DNA of 64,000 nucleotides from CAMCXT01 sp040403315 (GCA_040403315.1 JBBAKX010000003.1:186001-250000); one strand, 5' to 3'. Shown: positions 1 through 8,913, counted from the stretch's first letter. A program made the numbers and translations. Notes: generated from the letters alone by a model not told the origin.

Positions 1-251
1 ATGCTCGCGCTTTGATTGGTACTTAGATTTCTCAAACTACCCGCAAGAAATATATTTTGAACCTGCTGTGAGGTATTTACTAGGGTTAATGTTGTTTGAG
101 TTGGAGAACTAAAGTAATCTAAGGCTTCCATCGAATATGGTGGATTCACCGATATATTTATATTGATTGGAGTATTTTGTGCGAGAATTGGGTTTTCAGC
201 ACCAAACATCGAGATCAATAAAGCCAATAGGATCGAAATTTTTTGAAACAT
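1..251 (-). CDS. TANFOR-type secreted protein, N-terminal part only
   Basis: The reading frame starts at the ATG on the complement of 249-251 and stays open to the window edge, so about 83 residues are seen. It begins with a signal peptide (hydrophobic run ILLALLISMFG, likely cut after LAQ). The mature part has SVNPPYSMEALDYFSS and then LVNTSQQVQNIFLAGSL, which matches the pattern I recall for the TANFOR domain of Bacteroidota (V-x-PPYS, a DY pair, NTS, then a GS strand). Members are usually very large surface proteins of unknown function, so most of this gene lies outside. It follows the beta-barrel gene after only 20 bases and is probably cotranscribed with it. The family call rests on pattern memory. 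Confidence 0.7.
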   Translation of the reverse strand, partial: MFQKISILLALLISMFGAENPILAQNTPININISVNPPYSMEALDYFSSPTQTTLTLVNTSQQVQNIFLAGSLRNLSTNQSAS

Positions 252-271
252 TTTCAATTTACTTTAGTGTG

Positions 272-1948
272 TTATTTTTTTGAATTTCCAAGTGTGAATT
301 GATAGCCTCCAGAAATAAATCCTTCAGTGAATGGAATAGAAACAGGACTATTTGAAGTATTTTTAATCATTCTGAAATTCAAATTGAAACTATGCGATTT
401 AGTAATTCTGTAATTCAGATTTAATCCGGTATTGATTGTAATTCCATTAACAATACCGTTGAATTTACTTTGTTGGAAGCCTCCGCTAATCGATGTACTG
501 ATTTTATTTTTCAATATGTTTTTTCCAATGCCTAAAAGTGGACCGCTTAATTCCACATTTCCTTGTGAGAAATTGCTCCGACTGTAATTGTATCCTCCAT
601 TAATACTTAATCCTGAACGAATTAAAGTGTAATTAGCATTTATATTAGCAATCAAAACTTGATTTTCAATAAATGCAGGAAACAGAGGATTTAAATTTGT
701 CATTTCCTGATATGTATTGATCAATACAATTGTAAGGGCTCGTTTTTTATTAATCGCTGTGAAACGATTTATCACATTAATGTTTTGATTTGTAATGGCC
801 ATTCTTATGGTGTCACTCAATGGAATTATCCCAGAACGCTGTGAAACACCGTAATTCCCGTATTGGATGTCAAGTCCGTATTTCCTTGTTGGATTCAAGC
901 TGAAGTTAACCGAGCCGATGGTCCTAGATGTGGCGATCATTTTAGATCTTGATAGGTTATCGGTTTGTCGACCAATGCTTCCGCTTACTCTGATTTTGCT
1001 TTTCAATAAATTGATTGAAGGTTCAATGGTGATCGCATCAATATCGGTTTGATACTGAAAGGATCCCATGGATTTGTAATCTTGATCAACTCGTTTGTAT
1101 TGAACTTTTAGACCGAAGTATTTTGAAACGTATCCAACGCTTGCGTTTCCTGCAAAAAGCAATTGCGATGATGCATTGGTATTAAGTATGAAATTGAATC
1201 TTTCCATTGCTTTATCGGATAAGGAATCAATTCTCAAATCTCTTGTGTAACCGCTAAGCGCTCCGTCGAAATTGAATTGTAGGTGTTTAAATAGCAACAG
1301 CCTAGTTGTAATCCCGAAAATGGCATTCTCCGCTGGCTTAATTTTATATGGTGCATTTTGGTATGAACTTGAATCGTCTTTCGCCTTGAAAAATATAAAG
1401 TCAATAAAATTGGTTGCAGTTCCAAATCCAACTCTAGTGCTAAACCCGCGTCGCTCATAAACAGGATCAGGTGTGACAAACTGTTGGATGGTATCTAGTC
1501 GAATGGCGCGGTTGAATCTTCCGTGCATAGCAGAAAATCTGAACTTTCCTGGATTCATTTCTATTCCAGCGCCGAAAAAGGAGATTCCGGAAAGCGTATA
1601 CTGTGAGTATGTTAGATTCCTCCAGCCTAAATGTGCTGTAACCCCTTTGTATTTTGGGCTAACTCCGAATTGATTAAACGGTTGAGTGAAGTTTCTTCCT
1701 TGTGATCCAATATTGAAGTAGAAGGGAAGCGATATTCCATATACTGTTAGCGTTGGACTTCCATTCAGTCGCCAGTTAAAGGGAGTGCTTCTTGGAGCGA
1801 TACCGTTTACAAAGTAGCCATCAGAAAATGCGGATAAGTTGCCACTGATTTCAAAGGGCTTCTTTTTGCTAATACCTTCCAGATCTTGTGCCTTCAAATT
1901 GATTGAGGAAATCAAACATGCCAAAGTCACAAGGATTCTAGAAAGCAT
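272..1948 (-). CDS. Outer-membrane beta-barrel protein
   Basis: The 558-residue product has a signal peptide ending near LKAQ. It then shows many alternating hydrophobic and polar strands rich in aromatic residues and Gly (for example HLGWRNLTYSQYTLSGISFF) and ends in a strand-like segment, ISGGYQFTLGN. That pattern fits an outer-membrane beta-barrel of roughly twenty strands. No plug domain or TonB box is evident. The gene is the first of a pair with the downstream TANFOR-type gene, and a good promoter sits just upstream. Pairing suggests that the barrel helps export, anchor or present the TANFOR protein, but this is inference. The exact barrel family was not recognised. Confidence 0.7.
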   Translation of the reverse strand: MLSRILVTLACLISSINLKAQDLEGISKKKPFEISGNLSAFSDGYFVNGIAPRSTPFNWRLNGSPTLTVYGISLPFYFNIGSQGRNFTQPFNQFGVSPKYKGVTAHLGWRNLTYSQYTLSGISFFGAGIEMNPGKFRFSAMHGRFNRAIRLDTIQQFVTPDPVYERRGFSTRVGFGTATNFIDFIFFKAKDDSSSYQNAPYKIKPAENAIFGITTRLLLFKHLQFNFDGALSGYTRDLRIDSLSDKAMERFNFILNTNASSQLLFAGNASVGYVSKYFGLKVQYKRVDQDYKSMGSFQYQTDIDAITIEPSINLLKSKIRVSGSIGRQTDNLSRSKMIATSRTIGSVNFSLNPTRKYGLDIQYGNYGVSQRSGIIPLSDTIRMAITNQNINVINRFTAINKKRALTIVLINTYQEMTNLNPLFPAFIENQVLIANINANYTLIRSGLSINGGYNYSRSNFSQGNVELSGPLLGIGKNILKNKISTSISGGFQQSKFNGIVNGITINTGLNLNYRITKSHSFNLNFRMIKNTSNSPVSIPFTEGFISGGYQFTLGNSKK

Positions 1949-1970
1949 ACAGGTTAGGTTTTTGTTTCCC

Positions 1971-2001
1971 CAAAAGTATTTGCGTCACCAACTACAATCA
2001 A
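1971..2001 (-). promoter_or_regulatory. Promoter of the barrel/TANFOR pair
   Basis: Read on the minus strand, TTG (complement of 1999-2001) is followed after 20 bases by TACTTTTG (complement of 1971-1978). This fits the Bacteroidota sigma-ABfr pattern of TTTG, 19-20 bases, TAnnTTTG. It lies 23 bases upstream of the ATG at 1948, which gives a short leader. Confidence 0.6.
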
Positions 2002-2149
2002 TCACTAATAGTAGTGATGTTTGGTGATTCATGTTAGGATGGATAGATCGTCCAAATCGCAATGTCCTTGACACATATATTTCAATGATTGGCTATTTCG
2101 GTTTCTTAATGAATAGATTACCAGTCAGATACATGATTTCATCTTATCT

Positions 2150-2180
2150 GTTGAATAGGATTGATCTTTTCCTATATTTG
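2150..2180 (+). promoter_or_regulatory. Promoter of tRNA-Arg
   Basis: GTTG (2150-2153), a 19-base spacer and TATATTTG (2173-2180) match the Bacteroidota promoter consensus. The mature tRNA begins 13 bases after the -7 element. Confidence 0.7.
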
Positions 2181-2192
2181 CAGCCGTTTTCA

Positions 2193-2266
2193 GGTCCCGT
2201 AGCTCAGTTGGATAGAGCAACAGCCTTCTAAGCTGTGGGTCTTTGGTTCGAATCCAAACGGGATCA
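2193..2266 (+). tRNA. tRNA-Arg (anticodon UCU)
   Basis: A 74-base cloverleaf can be folded. The acceptor strands GGTCCCG and CGGGATC pair with one G-U, the discriminator base is A, the anticodon stem is ACAGC/GCTGT and the loop is CTTCTAA with anticodon TCT. The T-loop is GGTTCGAATCC. CCA is not encoded. It reads AGA codons (and AGG by wobble). Confidence 0.96.
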
Positions 2267-2273
2267 CGACTAT

Positions 2274-2310
2274 AAAAAGCCCTTTCGAAGCAATTCTGAA
2301 GGGCTTTTTT
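2274..2310 (+). terminator. Intrinsic terminator after tRNA-Arg
   Basis: The arms AAAAGCCCTTTC and GAAGGGCTTTTTT form a stem whose 3' side runs into a T tract, eight bases after the tRNA end. Confidence 0.85.
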
Positions 2311-2448
2311 CAGACTAGGTCTATAGGTGTCTATTAGATTTATTCTAGCTAATACAATTCGATTGGAGAAAGTTTGCTAGATGAAATTGGGAATGATTGA
2401 TTTTTTGATTTGCTTTATCGAAAGTCTTACTTATTTAAAATTTAACGG

Positions 2449-2814
2449 ATGAAGATTTTGACTTTTGTATTAGCAAGTTTAATTATTCTCGGAGGATGTT
2501 CACATTTTTTACAACCTTCATTATTTTTGCCTTTTATTCCAGATTTCTTGCCTGAAAATTTGGTTAATTATCTTGCCGGAATTGTAGAAATATTAATAGG
2601 GTTTTGTTGTTTCTTTAAGCAAACAAGATTGTTCGCATCTCGGGCTATTTTGTTTTTAATGATTGCATTTCTTCCATTGCATATTCTCGATGTATTTGTT
2701 GAGAATCCTGCAATTGGTTCAAAAACTATGGCATATATACGTTTACCCTTACAATTCGTACTTATTTATTGGGCTTGGAAGGTGAATCGATTTTGTTTGG
2801 TGAACAAATCTTGA
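2449..2814 (+). CDS. DoxX-like small membrane protein
   Basis: The 121-residue protein has four hydrophobic helices (about 1-18, 40-58, 64-84 and 92-112). It resembles the DoxX-like group of COG4270: an early HFLQPSLFLPFIPDFLP segment, a GIVEILIGF helix, a cluster near TRLFASRAI and HILDVF in the third helix. Members are inner-membrane proteins of poorly defined redox-linked or unknown role. It ends nine bases from the convergent MBOAT gene, with no visible terminator between them. The family match is from pattern, and the function is not known. Confidence 0.65.
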   Translation: MKILTFVLASLIILGGCSHFLQPSLFLPFIPDFLPENLVNYLAGIVEILIGFCCFFKQTRLFASRAILFLMIAFLPLHILDVFVENPAIGSKTMAYIRLPLQFVLIYWAWKVNRFCLVNKS

Positions 2815-2823
2815 TTTTTTCAA

Positions 2824-4296
2824 TTAAAATTGCAAATAAATTGGTAGCACTTGTCCTGCGCTATTAAAGTAATAAAGTAAAGACAGTACAATTGTAAGTG
2901 CTATTGTTTTAAATATCCAATGTAATTTCGAACCAAATGAGATAATCAAATCATTTAACTTCATTGGTAATGCATGAAGTATGAAACCCATTACAATAAG
3001 AATAAATACCATATTATATTGGTCTAAAAATGCTGGGAAAACTTTAAAGTCAATCGTATAACACAATTGATAAAACATATCAGTAGCTGCCGAAAATGAT
3101 TCCGCTTTAAAGAAAATCCAAAGAGCACAAACCAAATGAAAGGTTATAAAAGTTTGTAAAAACCTAGTTAAAAATCCTCGTGGTTTATTATTGGATTTAA
3201 ATGTGTCTCCCCACAGTTTCTCAGCAGCTAGAATTAATCCATGAGCAGCTCCCCAAAAAAGGAAATTCCAACTTGCTCCATGCCAGAATCCACCAATAAT
3301 CATTGTTATTGTTAAGTTTATATAGGTGCGTAGTTTGCCTTGTCGATTTCCTCCTAAAGAAATGTATAGATAATCCTTTAACCAACTCGATAGTGAAATA
3401 TGCCACTTTCTCCAAAATTCAGTGATGGATTTGCTTTGGTAAGGCGCATTGAAGTTTATGTTGATATCTATACCCATCCATTTGGCAATTCCAATGGCCA
3501 TATCAGAATATCCACTAAAGTCACAATAAATTACTAACGCATAACCATACACTGCAAATAAACACTCAATGCCCGAGTAACGAGTTGGATCATCAAAAAC
3601 TGTATTCACTAAATGCGTGCTTAAATAGTCGGAAATAATAACTTTCTTAATGCATCCACTTACAATTAGGAAGAAGCCTTTCGATACGTCTTGTTTAGAA
3701 AGCCAAACGGATTTGCGTATTTGTGGAATGAAATCAGCAGCCCTCACGATAGGACCCATCATTAATTTCGGGAAAAATGAAAGAAAATAAAGGTAGTCCA
3801 TGAAGTGTTTCACAGGTTTGCAACTGCGACGATAAATATCTATCGTATAGCTTATATTTTCAAATGTGTAAAATGAAATACCTACTGGCAAAATCAATTT
3901 TAATGGCTGAATTTGGTTTGTTTGAATGTCATTTATAATACCAATAAAAAAATCGGTATACTTAAAATAGCATAGCAATCCAAGGTTTAAGATTAAACTA
4001 AATATTAATAGGCCTTTTCTTTTTAATACATTTCTCGATTTGTAGATTCTGGTACTTAAATTAAAATCTACAATTGCAGCAAGTATTACTAAGCCAACGT
4101 ACCAACCACATGCTTTGTAAAAGAAAAATAATGAGAATAAGGAAACGAAAGCAATTCGAGCCTGGGCTTTATCTCGTAAAATGAAATAACTCAGGAAAAA
4201 GAAAAAAATAAAATACAGAAAAAATCCTGAGTTGAACAGCAATCTGTCATCAGGATTATAAAGCAATAATGATGGGATTTGACTAAAATCAATCAT
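2824..4296 (-). CDS. MBOAT family O-acyltransferase (AlgI/PatA-like)
   Basis: This 490-residue polytopic membrane protein carries the MBOAT signatures. FWRKWHISLSSWLKDYLYI is followed by GGNR and then GGFWHGASWNFLFWGAAHGL, which has the invariant His near residue 339 and a second His near 352. MBOATs of this type move acyl (often acetyl) groups across the inner membrane for transfer onto extracytoplasmic glycans such as alginate or peptidoglycan. Two SGNH proteins and a glucosaminidase-like gene lie directly upstream on the same strand, and the nearest gene ends two bases before this start. The arrangement is typical of a glycan O-acetylation unit. The target glycan is not shown by the sequence. 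Confidence 0.92.
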   Translation of the reverse strand: MIDFSQIPSLLLYNPDDRLLFNSGFFLYFIFFFFLSYFILRDKAQARIAFVSLFSLFFFYKACGWYVGLVILAAIVDFNLSTRIYKSRNVLKRKGLLIFSLILNLGLLCYFKYTDFFIGIINDIQTNQIQPLKLILPVGISFYTFENISYTIDIYRRSCKPVKHFMDYLYFLSFFPKLMMGPIVRAADFIPQIRKSVWLSKQDVSKGFFLIVSGCIKKVIISDYLSTHLVNTVFDDPTRYSGIECLFAVYGYALVIYCDFSGYSDMAIGIAKWMGIDININFNAPYQSKSITEFWRKWHISLSSWLKDYLYISLGGNRQGKLRTYINLTITMIIGGFWHGASWNFLFWGAAHGLILAAEKLWGDTFKSNNKPRGFLTRFLQTFITFHLVCALWIFFKAESFSAATDMFYQLCYTIDFKVFPAFLDQYNMVFILIVMGFILHALPMKLNDLIISFGSKLHWIFKTIALTIVLSLLYYFNSAGQVLPIYLQF

Positions 4297-4298
4297 TT

Positions 4299-5531
4299 TT
4301 AGTTTATTTTCTTTTCGATTTCAAAGTTTATAGCCCGGTCTAATAATCCGCCCTGAATAAGGTAGCCATTTTTGCTAAAGTGAATTCTCCTTTTATCTGT
4401 CATTCCTTTTGCATGCCATTTATTTATCGAATTGAATCCTCCCATGATAGAATAGAAATTCCAATACGCACATTGATGTTTTGTGGCTTGATTTTCTAAT
4501 ATTCCACAAATTGTAGGAATGTTTTTATTTTCAATGTAATTGTAAACCTTGCGTCTTTTCTTGTTTCGTGTTGCTGTAACTTGTCCGATACTAGGTGGCG
4601 ATGTTATTAATATAGAAGCTTCTGGGTTATAGGCTTTAGTAATTGTAATAAAGGAGTCAACAATGGCTTCAAATCTGATTGGATCAAAATCTTTTGTATT
4701 GTAAGCCTCATTTGTACCCAAAGAAATAATGATCAAATTTGGTTTTAGTGAAGGCAATTGATTATTGAAATGATCACTTCTTAAATAGTGCTCATATTCA
4801 GCTCCATTTACACCTACAGTGTGCATGAGGAGCCCTGATTGATTGATTAAATTAACTCCAAAGATTGTGGATGATTTCCCTTGGTTGCTTTTAATATCTG
4901 GTCTTATTGCCCATTGGTATCCGTTGGGAGAAATCTTGAATACTGATTTTTGATTGGTGCTTTTCAAGCTGTCAAAAACACCAATTTCTCTTCCTAAACT
5001 ATCTGTAATTTGGTAACAGTAGTTGCTGTCTGCAATAGATTCATGGTAAATTTCAATTACTTGTGGTTTACCAATCATCATTTTATCTCGTGGCTTGAAG
5101 TTTAATGACGAGATTTTCTGTGAATTGTATGCCGTATGTCCAGCAATTCCGGTTGGAAGATTGCCCTTTTCAATACTGTTTCTCCGCGTTTTCCAAACTT
5201 GCAACGAGCTAAATGAGTAGTCTGCTGGTCCGTTTGTTTTTACTGCCTGATAAGGGAATACAAGGCCTCTTCCGCCATTGCCATATTTCCCCTGTAATGT
5301 TTTTCTGATTGGCTCGCTGTAATATCCAGCCTGCACATGTGAATCTCCGATATGCACTATGTTTAATTCTTTTTTTGAGCCAGAATTATAGCTTTTTATT
5401 GCTGAGATAAAATTATCTAACCCTTGCGCATTTATAATTTTATTTAAAGAATCATTTATAAATGGCAAACTGTCATTTTGAGCCTTTACATGACTAGCTG
5501 CCAGTAATATTAATAGGAGGATAGCTTTCAT
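4299..5531 (-). CDS. SGNH/GDSL-type esterase or acetyltransferase, exported
   Basis: The 410-residue protein starts with a signal peptide (MKAILLLILLAASHVKAQ). Block I is IVHIGDSHVQAGY with the nucleophile Ser at 64. A block III-like ISLGTNEA occurs near residue 270, and the C-terminal RIHFSKNGY supplies a candidate catalytic His near 383. These make a plausible complete SGNH active site in the periplasm or on the surface. Next to an MBOAT, such a protein usually transfers acetyl to, or removes it from, a polysaccharide. Its ATG overlaps the stop of the second SGNH gene by four bases, so translation is likely coupled. Confidence 0.85.
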   Translation of the reverse strand: MKAILLLILLAASHVKAQNDSLPFINDSLNKIINAQGLDNFISAIKSYNSGSKKELNIVHIGDSHVQAGYYSEPIRKTLQGKYGNGGRGLVFPYQAVKTNGPADYSFSSLQVWKTRRNSIEKGNLPTGIAGHTAYNSQKISSLNFKPRDKMMIGKPQVIEIYHESIADSNYCYQITDSLGREIGVFDSLKSTNQKSVFKISPNGYQWAIRPDIKSNQGKSSTIFGVNLINQSGLLMHTVGVNGAEYEHYLRSDHFNNQLPSLKPNLIIISLGTNEAYNTKDFDPIRFEAIVDSFITITKAYNPEASILITSPPSIGQVTATRNKKRRKVYNYIENKNIPTICGILENQATKHQCAYWNFYSIMGGFNSINKWHAKGMTDKRRIHFSKNGYLIQGGLLDRAINFEIEKKIN

Positions 5532-6898
5532 TGAGTGTCTTTTTTAAGGCTTGCTGTTTCAATTTTCACTACACTCTCCAATTTATTTATTAGAAATTTA
5601 TTGTACTCGTCCATCATCCAATTGTAAAACAGTGTAGCTATTTCTTTCGCTCCTTGATGATTTATATGTGTGTAGTCTTTTCCAGCTCTCTTTGGACTTT
5701 CTTCAACCCAGCGCTTCATACTATCATATCCGCCCATCGCTTTGTACATATTCCAGAAAACAATGTTTTCTTCTCTTGCCAATTTAACTTGCATGCCCAC
5801 AAATAATGGAATATCAGGTTCGGTATGATATTGTTTTCCAAAATTAAATGACTTGTCGCCTACACTTGCAAGTACTATTGTTGCATTTGGAAATGCTGAC
5901 TTTATTTTCCGAATTGTTTTTCGAAAAGGATTCAAATACCATGAATAATCTTTCGAATCATGTCCAACTACATTTAGGCCATAGTGCAAAATGACTAATT
6001 TACAATTCATTTTGTTTGAGGCAAAAGAATACATTTCTTCGTTAACTGACGACAATGGAATTCCTGAATTGCCTCTGAATGAATAATTGTCTATATATAT
6101 TCCTGATCCATTCTCGAAATTTAATCCATAGAATTCTGGATTTCCTTCAGCGACTTCAATTTCCAATTGATCGAAATCTAAGCTGTCTTTTATTTCAATA
6201 GTTTGGATTGAATCTGCTTCAGGAATTTCTATGGATATGGATTTTTCGCCTGTCTTTATCTTTAAGCTGCCTTTTAAATTACTTTTGCAATAAGCTTTCA
6301 CTGCATTGAAAGGCGGATGCCCCTTGGCCTTTTTAAATATTACTTTTGCACCGGGATTGCCGTTGAAGCAATAACCACTCCAGCACAAGTCTTTATTTTT
6401 AGGCGGTTTTTCGTTGTAGCTGAATGTGGTCCAAAGTTCGTTGAATTGGTGTTTAATTGTTGACCTAAATCCTGCGGTTGCCGATGTGATAGGCATGTAT
6501 CCAACTCCTTTCCCGCCAAACTTCTTTTGAAACATTGACCTTAAATCCATTGTAATTAAATCGCCTTCTATCATCGAATCTCCATAATAGGCGATGTGCA
6601 CTGCCTGAGGATTTTTCTGTAAGGCATACAAAGCTTCGAAGAATCTTGTTAGATCGCCAAAGCTATTTACTGTTGTATCAGACAGCATTTGTGATGGTTC
6701 AAGGAATGATGTATCCTTTTTATCCGCGTATTTTTTTTGTTCCGGATGCGAAAATGATTTTTTCGATTTTGGTTTTAAATCGGATAAATAATCAGGTATT
6801 TCATTATCCCATATTTTTATTGGTATAAAAGACAATATTGACAACAAGATAGAGGAAAATAGCAAAATCAGTAATGGTTCTGAGCGCCTATTCTTCAT
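5528..6898 (-). CDS. SGNH hydrolase-like protein with N-terminal membrane anchor
   Basis: I chose the start MKNRRSEP at 6898 because a hydrophobic anchor (LLILLFSSILLSILSFI) follows it at once; an in-frame ATG at 6922 would add eight residues. The product is then 456 residues. Block I is AYYGDSMIEGD (Ser near 108), a block III-like ILHYGLNVVG follows, and DYTHINHQGA near the C-terminus holds the candidate Asp-His pair. The acid/Lys-rich stretch after the anchor looks like a flexible periplasmic linker. It differs from the neighbouring SGNH gene, so the two may do separate steps, such as acyl transfer and esterase trimming. That division is inference. Confidence 0.82.
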   Translation of the reverse strand: MKNRRSEPLLILLFSSILLSILSFIPIKIWDNEIPDYLSDLKPKSKKSFSHPEQKKYADKKDTSFLEPSQMLSDTTVNSFGDLTRFFEALYALQKNPQAVHIAYYGDSMIEGDLITMDLRSMFQKKFGGKGVGYMPITSATAGFRSTIKHQFNELWTTFSYNEKPPKNKDLCWSGYCFNGNPGAKVIFKKAKGHPPFNAVKAYCKSNLKGSLKIKTGEKSISIEIPEADSIQTIEIKDSLDFDQLEIEVAEGNPEFYGLNFENGSGIYIDNYSFRGNSGIPLSSVNEEMYSFASNKMNCKLVILHYGLNVVGHDSKDYSWYLNPFRKTIRKIKSAFPNATIVLASVGDKSFNFGKQYHTEPDIPLFVGMQVKLAREENIVFWNMYKAMGGYDSMKRWVEESPKRAGKDYTHINHQGAKEIATLFYNWMMDEYNKFLINKLESVVKIETASLKKDTQ

Positions 6899-7310
6899 TG
6901 CATATAATTTGTGGAATTTCAAACCTTAAGCTTTTCAAGCTGCTTATATATTTTGATGAAGTTGCATATTTTATACGAACCAAAAATTTGTAATAATCTT
7001 CTTCTTTGTTAGTGTATTTTCTTTGCTGCCAACTTTTGTAATAGTTAATGCAAGATTTCCAATTTTCAAATGACATGTATTTTTTTGAATATCTAAATCC
7101 AAATAAATTATTCTTTTGTAAGGCGTGTTTTGATTTAAACCATCCCGTTTCCCAAATTGCCTGTCTTAGTACAATTTCCGGATGAAGAATTCCAGTACAT
7201 TTTATGTATTCATAAACTTCATACACTGATATCGAATCTTTTTTCTGAATATTTTTTCCATAATATTCGCTGGTCGTCAAAATCAGCAATAAGAATAACA
7301 CTATTTTCAT
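6888..7310 (-). CDS. Small exported glucosaminidase-like protein (GH73 type)
   Basis: The 140-residue protein has an N-terminal signal (MKIVLFLLLILTTSEYYG) and then a compact lysozyme-like segment: HPEIVLRQAIWETGWFKSK, with a candidate catalytic Glu in WETG, and NNLFGFRYS. These are hallmarks of the mannosyl-glycoprotein endo-beta-N-acetylglucosaminidase / Bax-like domain that cuts peptidoglycan glycan strands. At 140 residues it holds little beyond the domain core. It is the first gene of the four-gene minus-strand operon and overlaps the next gene by 11 bases. Its presence suggests that the acylation unit acts on or near peptidoglycan. Confidence 0.8.
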   Translation of the reverse strand: MKIVLFLLLILTTSEYYGKNIQKKDSISVYEVYEYIKCTGILHPEIVLRQAIWETGWFKSKHALQKNNLFGFRYSKKYMSFENWKSCINYYKSWQQRKYTNKEEDYYKFLVRIKYATSSKYISSLKSLRFEIPQIICNEE

Positions 7311-7418
7311 TGTTCAACCTTGTGATGCAAATGTATTGATTTAATTTTCTTTTTCTAAATCATCAAAACGGATCAACTAGTGAACATATTGCTTAATTTT
7401 GAACATTAAAATTTCGAA

Positions 7419-7661
7419 ATGAGTGATGCAATTGTTTCTGATACGCAACCTAATAATCCACTCCATGGAGTGAAATTATCTGAAATATTGGAATACTTAG
7501 TACTGCATTTAGGTTGGGAAAAAATGTCTACATTGGTTAATATTCGCTGCTTCAAGGATGAACCGTCAATAAAATCAAGTCTTAAGTTTTTACGAACAAC
7601 ACCGTGGGCAAGAGAAAAGGTAGAGGTTATGTATCTTAATGCTCTCAAGCGAAATTCTTGA
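7419..7661 (+). CDS. VF530-like (DUF2132) small DNA-binding-type protein
   Basis: The 80-residue protein matches the VF530/DUF2132 family: NPLHGVKLSEILEYLV, then GWEKMSTLVNIRCF, then DEPSIKSSLKFLRTTPWARE and KVEVMYL. The family is small, helical and named for a structurally studied Vibrio protein with a suggested DNA-binding fold; its cellular role is not known. It lies 12 bases before rluF on the same strand and may share its transcript. Confidence 0.88.
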   Translation: MSDAIVSDTQPNNPLHGVKLSEILEYLVLHLGWEKMSTLVNIRCFKDEPSIKSSLKFLRTTPWAREKVEVMYLNALKRNS

Positions 7662-7673
7662 TCTACTGTAGAA

Positions 7674-8654
7674 ATGGAGAATTCAGCTGGAACTAGGCTC
7701 AATAAATACCTGAGTGAATTAGGTTTTTGCTCAAGACGTGAAGCTGACCGGCTTATTGAGGGCAAAAAAGTTAAAGTAAACGGTGCAATTGCTGGTATTG
7801 GCGCCAAAGTGTTTTGTGGTGATAAAGTAATGGTGAATGGTCAGTTTATTGAAAATGATTCCGAAGATCATGTCTACTTAGCTTTCAATAAACCTGTAGG
7901 CATCGTCTGTACTACCGATACAATCAATGAACGAAACAATATTGTAGATTTCATTAACCATGAGCGTCGCATTTTTCCAATTGGGCGGTTAGACAAAGAA
8001 AGCGAAGGTTTGATTTTCTTAACCAGTGACGGTGATATCGTTAATAAGATACTCAGAGCTGGTAACAAGCATGAAAAGGAATATTTAGTAACTGTAGATC
8101 GACCAGTTAATCAAGACTTTATTTCTAAAATGGCGTCTGGAATTCCAATTCTAGGTGGCACAACCAAAAAATGTTTAGTAGAACAAACCAAATCAAATGA
8201 GTTTCGCATTGTTCTTACACAAGGACTAAACCGTCAAATTCGAAGAATGTGCGAATATCTTCTATATGAAGTTGTTCGATTAAAGCGAATTCGAATAATG
8301 AATATAAAGTTGGATGTAGTGCAAGGCAATTGGCGCAATCTCTCATCCACAGAAATGCTCCAAATTCAAAGTATGTTGGTGAATTCGTCTAATATCGCTC
8401 CGAAAAAACCATCGAAAAGTCAAGTAGCGCCGAAGTCAACAGAAGCAAAAAACTCCAAGCCAACAAAGTCTGGTACCTCAATTTCCTCAACAAAACCGAA
8501 AAGATCACCTGCAGAGCGATCTGTTTCTAAAAGCACTAGAAGGTCTTCAACTTCAATTTCAAAGTCAGCGAAATCTTCAAGCGACAGAAAAACAAAAAGT
8601 AAACCGTCAGCTTCTTCTAACAACAAAGGTCGTAATAGATCGGGTAAACGGTAA
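7674..8654 (+). CDS. rluF: 23S rRNA pseudouridine synthase RluF-like
   Basis: An S4 RNA-binding domain spans about 1-65 (RLNKYLSELGFCSRREADRL). The RsuA/RluB/E/F catalytic domain follows, with the motif GRLDKESEGL placing the catalytic Asp at 107, and GLNRQIRRM near the end of the core. The RluF subgroup modifies the 23S rRNA peptidyl-transferase region (U2604 in E. coli numbering). The core ends near residue 235. The last 90 or so residues are a low-complexity tail of Ser, Lys, Pro and Thr, strongly basic and probably disordered. Assignment to RluF rather than RluB or RluE is likely but not certain. Confidence 0.85.
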   Translation: MENSAGTRLNKYLSELGFCSRREADRLIEGKKVKVNGAIAGIGAKVFCGDKVMVNGQFIENDSEDHVYLAFNKPVGIVCTTDTINERNNIVDFINHERRIFPIGRLDKESEGLIFLTSDGDIVNKILRAGNKHEKEYLVTVDRPVNQDFISKMASGIPILGGTTKKCLVEQTKSNEFRIVLTQGLNRQIRRMCEYLLYEVVRLKRIRIMNIKLDVVQGNWRNLSSTEMLQIQSMLVNSSNIAPKKPSKSQVAPKSTEAKNSKPTKSGTSISSTKPKRSPAERSVSKSTRRSSTSISKSAKSSSDRKTKSKPSASSNNKGRNRSGKR

Positions 8655-8882
8655 TTTTATTTACAGCTTTTTAATACTTCTTTATCTTTCGTTTTTATTT
8701 GGTTTAATTAATTGTATCTATATCGATTTTCTATTTATAAGTTCTCTCAATTTTTTACTGATGCATATGAGTAATTAACATTTCTACATGTTACCATATT
8801 TCCATGTGATACTATTTATATTTTATTAAATTAATGCAATTCAAATGCATATACTTTAATAGATTGGTTAGTTATTAAAATA

Positions 8883-8911
8883 AAAAAGCCTGTGATTTCT
8901 CACAGGCTTTT
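8883..8911 (-). terminator. Intrinsic terminator of the tRNA-Ser/tRNA-Pro unit
   Basis: A perfect 11-bp stem AAAGCCTGTGA/TCACAGGCTTT with a four-base loop, followed on the minus strand by a T run, ends three bases after tRNA-Pro. Confidence 0.88.
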
Positions 8912-8913
8912 AG

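Noticed and set aside
1949..2192. ORF at 2031-2231 upstream of tRNA-Arg
   Set aside because: It runs into the tRNA and promoter and has no protein features.
7406..7807. 133-codon minus-strand frame
   Set aside because: It is antisense to the VF530 and rluF genes, both of which are recognised.
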